Of a stretch of 47,731 bases of DNA, positions 45,080-47,731 are shown piece by piece. Position numbers and translations under genes: made by a program. Position 1 is the first letter of the stretch. Each line of letters begins with the position of its first letter. Source of the DNA: GCA-002841655 sp964446775 (GTDB lineage: Bacteria; Patescibacteriota; Patescibacteriia; Patescibacteriales; UBA12465); assembly GCA_964446775.1 (NCBI GenBank), contig CAYURA010000001.1:1-47731 (forward strand), given 5' to 3'. A model generated the notes under the pieces. That model was not told the origin of the DNA, did no database searches, and saw only the letters and a list, made by a program, of their open reading frames with translations.

Positions 45080-45817
45080 CTATTTACGTAGCCCTTGTGT
45101 AACTACTCTGTTAATTGATGTTCTAAGCTCTTTAGTGCTGGCAAGATAATATTTTTTTTTCACCTTTAAATTATTATCAAGCTCATAAACCAATGGTATG
45201 CCTGTGGGTATGTTTAGAGATATTATTTCAGTTTCTGAAATATTTTCTAAATACTTTACCAAAGCCCTCAAACTATTACCAGAAGCAATGATTAAAACAC
45301 TTTTTTTGGCTAATATTTTTTTTCTAACTTCCTGCTTCCACCAAGGGACAACTCGCTCAACTACATCTTTTAAACTCTCTGTCTTTGGTACTTTAATATC
45401 TTTATACCGCCTATCTTTAACTTGATTGTATTTATTGCTTGCGCTAATAACTGGTGGCCGGACATTATAACTACGCCTCCATAATAGAACTTTTTTTTCA
45501 CCGAATTTATTGACCATTTCTTTTTTATTTAGTCCCTGTAAATTGCCATAATGCTTTTCATTAAGACGCCAATCCTTAATTACAGGTAACCAGAGAGCGT
45601 CTAATTCTTCTAACACTAGGTTTGTCGTTCTAGTCACTCTCTTTAAAAGGGAACAGTACACTAAATCGAAATTAAATCCTGCCCGTTTTAACTTTTTTCC
45701 TGCTAACCTAGCTTCCCTTTCTCCTTGATCACTTAAATCAACATCGGTCCAGCCAGTGAAAAGACCCTTTTTATTCCACTCGCTCTCCCCGTGTCGTAAA
45801 ATAACTAATTTAAACAT
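45080..45817 (-). CDS. gpmA: 2,3-bisphosphoglycerate-dependent phosphoglycerate mutase-like protein
   Basis: 245 aa, dPGM family, interconverting 3- and 2-phosphoglycerate in glycolysis. Present: the phosphohistidine His9 in LRHGESEW, GLFTGWTDVDLSDQG, the acid/base Glu in LNEKHYGNLQGL, and RRSYNVRPP. The second active-site histidine (E. coli His184, in AAHGNSLR) is Ser179 here: ASGNSLRALVKYL. The surrounding sequence aligns closely and the DNA reads TCT, so it is a real substitution, not a misalignment. Activity as a normal mutase is therefore uncertain. Convergent with the SIS gene; own promoter upstream. Confidence 0.88.
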   Translation of the reverse strand: MFKLVILRHGESEWNKKGLFTGWTDVDLSDQGEREARLAGKKLKRAGFNFDLVYCSLLKRVTRTTNLVLEELDALWLPVIKDWRLNEKHYGNLQGLNKKEMVNKFGEKKVLLWRRSYNVRPPVISASNKYNQVKDRRYKDIKVPKTESLKDVVERVVPWWKQEVRKKILAKKSVLIIASGNSLRALVKYLENISETEIISLNIPTGIPLVYELDNNLKVKKKYYLASTKELRTSINRVVTQGLRK

Positions 45818-45852
45818 ATGATAGTATTGCTAATAATTAATAATTTACTATT

Positions 45853-45882
45853 ATTATAACAGAAACTTATCTACTTAACCAA
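45853..45882 (-). promoter_or_regulatory. Promoter of gpmA
   Basis: TTGGTT (45877-45882), 18-nt spacer, TATAAT (45853-45858) preceded by TGT (extended -10), on the minus strand; about 29 nt leader. Confidence 0.6.
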
Positions 45883-45883
45883 A

Positions 45884-45912
45884 TTGACCAGATCACTTAC
45901 TAATGATAGGAT
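45884..45912 (+). promoter_or_regulatory. Promoter of the LysM-M23 gene
   Basis: TTGACC (45884-45889), 17-nt spacer, TAGGAT (45907-45912), about 90 nt upstream of the ATG at 46009. Confidence 0.55.
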
Positions 45913-46008
45913 AAACCCAGTTTAATTCATAAAAATATTTCCCCAAAAAAACACCGACAACTTAAACAAATTCTCATTGAGAGCTCATTAATAGGTCTTA
46001 AGGGTTTG

Positions 46009-47349
46009 ATGAACTTATTAAAATTAGTGACTAAATTATTTTCATTTATTTTTAAAGCTTTATTTGTTATATTAAAATTGTTTCTCTATCGCCCCTTTAT
46101 TAAATTATACTATTTATTTTTTAGAATAAAAAAATATAATTTAGGGGAACAAGGCAAACTTGAGCTTTTTCGTAAAAAATCTGTTCACTTTATTGCTCTA
46201 TTTTTTGTCATTATAGCCCTTATATTCAATGCTTCAAGTCATAAAACAGCTAAAGCTGCTTTAGGTAAACAGAAAGTGAGCGTTATGGAAGAAATAGTAA
46301 GAGATGAGTTTGATGATTCTGGCCAAAATACCTCTGAGCTGGTAGAAACATTAGCCCAACATGATAAATGGCAGATACATACTAATAATAAGTACCTAAC
46401 AGAAAAAAATTACTTAGAAGGCACTAGTGGTTTAGGCGTAGAAGAAGAACCCATCATTGACCCTGATCTTATTAAATATCAAAATAATTTAATCTTAAAA
46501 CCGCAACAAATAATTACTAGCGATGAAAATGATTTTAATAATGACAGGAAAGATGAACCTGAACAAAGAGAAGGAATAATTAAATATTTAGTAGAAAGCG
46601 GTGATACTATTAGTACAATTGCCAGAAATTTTAAGCTTAACGTTAATACAATCTTATGGGCTAATGATCTAACATCTTTTAGTATTATTAGACCAGGCGA
46701 TGAACTCAACATCTTGCCGATTAATGGTTTCTTATATAAAGTAAAGAGTGGGGATAATCTGGGTAAATTAGCTCAGAATTATGATACTTCAATTGAGAAA
46801 ATACTAGATAGTAATAAGCTTAGTCCTGACTCATCAATACAAATTGGACAAGAGTTAATTATTCCAGGAATACGTAAAATTAGCACTCCAGCAAAAAAGA
46901 CTATTGCTAATAAACCAATTAACCCTACAAGTGGCCTTAATATAATAAAAGACATTGTTAGCACTGATAGTCCAATTGTTAGCAGTAATAAAATGCTTTG
47001 GCCAACAACTGGGACTCGTATTACTCAATATTTTTCTTGGTCTCATAATGGCTTAGATATTGCTGATAAAGTGGGCACAGCTATTTATGCTTCAGACAGC
47101 GGTGTTGTCGAAATCTCTCAAGGAGGTTATAATGGAGGTTATGGTAACACCATTTTGATTAATCATGGTGGTGGCAAAAAAACTAGATATGGCCATATGT
47201 CTAAATTACTTGTTTCTAAAGGAGAATCTGTTGAAAAGGGCGAATTAATTGGCTTAATGGGTTCCACTGGTAGATCAACTGGGCCTCATGTACACTTTGA
47301 AGTTATTATTAATGGCACAAGATATAATCCTTTAAATTATATTAGATAA
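46009..47349 (+). CDS. LysM-domain M23 family peptidase (peptidoglycan endopeptidase)
   Basis: 446 aa from the ATG at 46009 (a TTG three bases earlier is possible; TAAGGG upstream is a weak ribosome site). An N-terminal hydrophobic region with two helices anchors it to or across the membrane. Two LysM repeats bind glycan: YLVESGDTISTIARNFKLN, and YKVKSGDNLGKLAQNYDTS. The C-terminal M23 (LytM/DD-endopeptidase) domain has zinc ligands in HNGLDIA and HVHFE, with YGHMSKL between. All catalytic residues are present, so it should cut peptide cross-bridges, or activate a cutter, during growth and division. It is followed by a small membrane protein 18 bp later. Confidence 0.94.
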   Translation: MNLLKLVTKLFSFIFKALFVILKLFLYRPFIKLYYLFFRIKKYNLGEQGKLELFRKKSVHFIALFFVIIALIFNASSHKTAKAALGKQKVSVMEEIVRDEFDDSGQNTSELVETLAQHDKWQIHTNNKYLTEKNYLEGTSGLGVEEEPIIDPDLIKYQNNLILKPQQIITSDENDFNNDRKDEPEQREGIIKYLVESGDTISTIARNFKLNVNTILWANDLTSFSIIRPGDELNILPINGFLYKVKSGDNLGKLAQNYDTSIEKILDSNKLSPDSSIQIGQELIIPGIRKISTPAKKTIANKPINPTSGLNIIKDIVSTDSPIVSSNKMLWPTTGTRITQYFSWSHNGLDIADKVGTAIYASDSGVVEISQGGYNGGYGNTILINHGGGKKTRYGHMSKLLVSKGESVEKGELIGLMGSTGRSTGPHVHFEVIINGTRYNPLNYIR

Positions 47350-47367
47350 ATACATAAAATTAATTAT

Positions 47368-47610
47368 ATGATTTTTTTAGGAATAATTATTTTAGCAGCT
47401 GGAGTTATTCTAGTGATAAAGACAGAATGGTTTTTACAAAATTTTGGGCGGATTTCATGGTTTGAAAAAGTTTTAGGAACAGAGGGAGGTTCTAGGTTAG
47501 GCTATAAACTCCTGGGTCTATTAGCTATTACCATTGGCATTATTCTCGCGACTGGTAGTGGAGAGGGTTTTATCACCTGGCTTGTAAGTCCATTAGTATC
47601 AAAGCTTTAA
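47368..47610 (+). CDS. Small two-helix membrane protein, unrecognised
   Basis: 80 aa with two hydrophobic helices: the N-terminal one (FLGIIILAAGVILVI) and another in the second half (LLGLLAITIGIILATG), joined by a conserved-looking loop (TEWFLQNFGRISWFEKVLG). No catalytic motif. It follows the LysM-M23 gene at 18 bp in the same direction, so it may share its transcript. I cannot assign a family. Confidence 0.75.
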   Translation: MIFLGIIILAAGVILVIKTEWFLQNFGRISWFEKVLGTEGGSRLGYKLLGLLAITIGIILATGSGEGFITWLVSPLVSKL

Positions 47611-47614
47611 AGTA

Positions 47615-47643
47615 TTGACCAAAAATATAATAAGGGATAAGAT
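47615..47643 (+). promoter_or_regulatory. Promoter of tRNA-Ala
   Basis: TTGACC (47615-47620), 17-nt spacer, TAAGAT (47638-47643), placing the transcript start 4-7 nt before the tRNA. Confidence 0.65.
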
Positions 47644-47653
47644 AGCCTTGTTT

Positions 47654-47729
47654 GGGCCCTTAGCTCATCTGGTAGAGCACCTGCTTTGCAAGCAGGGGGT
47701 GGCAGGTTCGAGTCCTGTAGGGTCCACCA
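47654..47729 (+). tRNA. tRNA-Ala (anticodon UGC)
   Basis: 76 nt including an encoded CCA end. Acceptor stem GGGCCCT/AGGGTCC pairs with G3-U70, the alanine identity element. The anticodon stem-loop is CCTGC TTTGCAA GCAGG, giving anticodon TGC, read as UGC for GCA-family Ala codons. The T-arm GGCAGG-TTCGAGT-CCTGT is regular. It lies right after its own promoter; the window ends 2 nt after its 3' end. Confidence 0.97.
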
Positions 47730-47731
47730 AA

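Noticed and set aside
1..47731. Mobile element, CRISPR array, prophage
   Set aside because: No transposase, integrase, phage gene, regular repeat-spacer pattern or terminal repeats seen.

Overview
The window is low-GC DNA with short intergenic gaps, and I read it as a chromosome segment of a Patescibacteria/CPR bacterium (Parcubacteria-like). The evidence is indirect: a giant cysteine-rich secreted protein, thrombospondin-type-3 and VirB2/TrbC-like small membrane modules, a Mur ligase without its N-terminal domain, and a 32-residue membrane peptide next to lepA. The assignment below superphylum is open. The genetic code is ordinary: porB ends in TGA overlapping the next start, so UGA is a stop. 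Almost no gene has a Shine-Dalgarno sequence. I see no IS element, prophage, CRISPR array or rRNA.

Layout: (1) 1-13.3 kb, minus strand: xth, leuS, rsmA, a TSP3-repeat membrane protein, and a 2785-residue exported cysteine-rich protein. (2) 13.4-19.2 kb, plus strand: an unusual tight operon with a DsbA-like thiol oxidoreductase, the four subunits of a 2-oxoacid:ferredoxin oxidoreductase, and two exported VirB2/TrbC-like proteins placed between and after the porA/porB genes. The second of these is fused to an M15 (VanY-type) peptidase. (3) 19.3-27.0 kb, minus strand: lepA, a 32-residue membrane peptide, recJ, rnhA; then murJ and two unrecognised envelope proteins. (4) 27.1-34.8 kb: rpoB-rpoC with a strong promoter, a leader of about 290 nt containing a terminator-like hairpin, and a clear 3' terminator. 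(5) 34.8-38.9 kb: a Mur ligase and ftsK. (6) 39.0-44.0 kb, minus strand: yebC, then ruvC-glgA-GH57-phosphotransferase, suggesting alpha-glucan metabolism. (7) 44.0-47.7 kb: a SIS-domain protein, gpmA lacking a catalytic histidine, a LysM-M23 peptidase, a small membrane protein, and tRNA-Ala(UGC) with its own promoter.

How the parts may fit together: the xth-to-giant-protein genes and the dsbA-por operon diverge from a 125-bp region with promoters in both directions and a perfect inverted repeat. The exported products on the two sides are cysteine-rich, and a disulfide-forming enzyme is the first gene of the plus-strand operon. My best candidate for an undescribed system is therefore a disulfide-stabilised surface or pilus-like apparatus: the giant protein, the TSP3 protein, two VirB2-like proteins (one carrying a wall hydrolase) and DsbA. 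Its genes are embedded in a core-metabolism operon. The gene arrangement and motifs are seen directly; joint function is inference.
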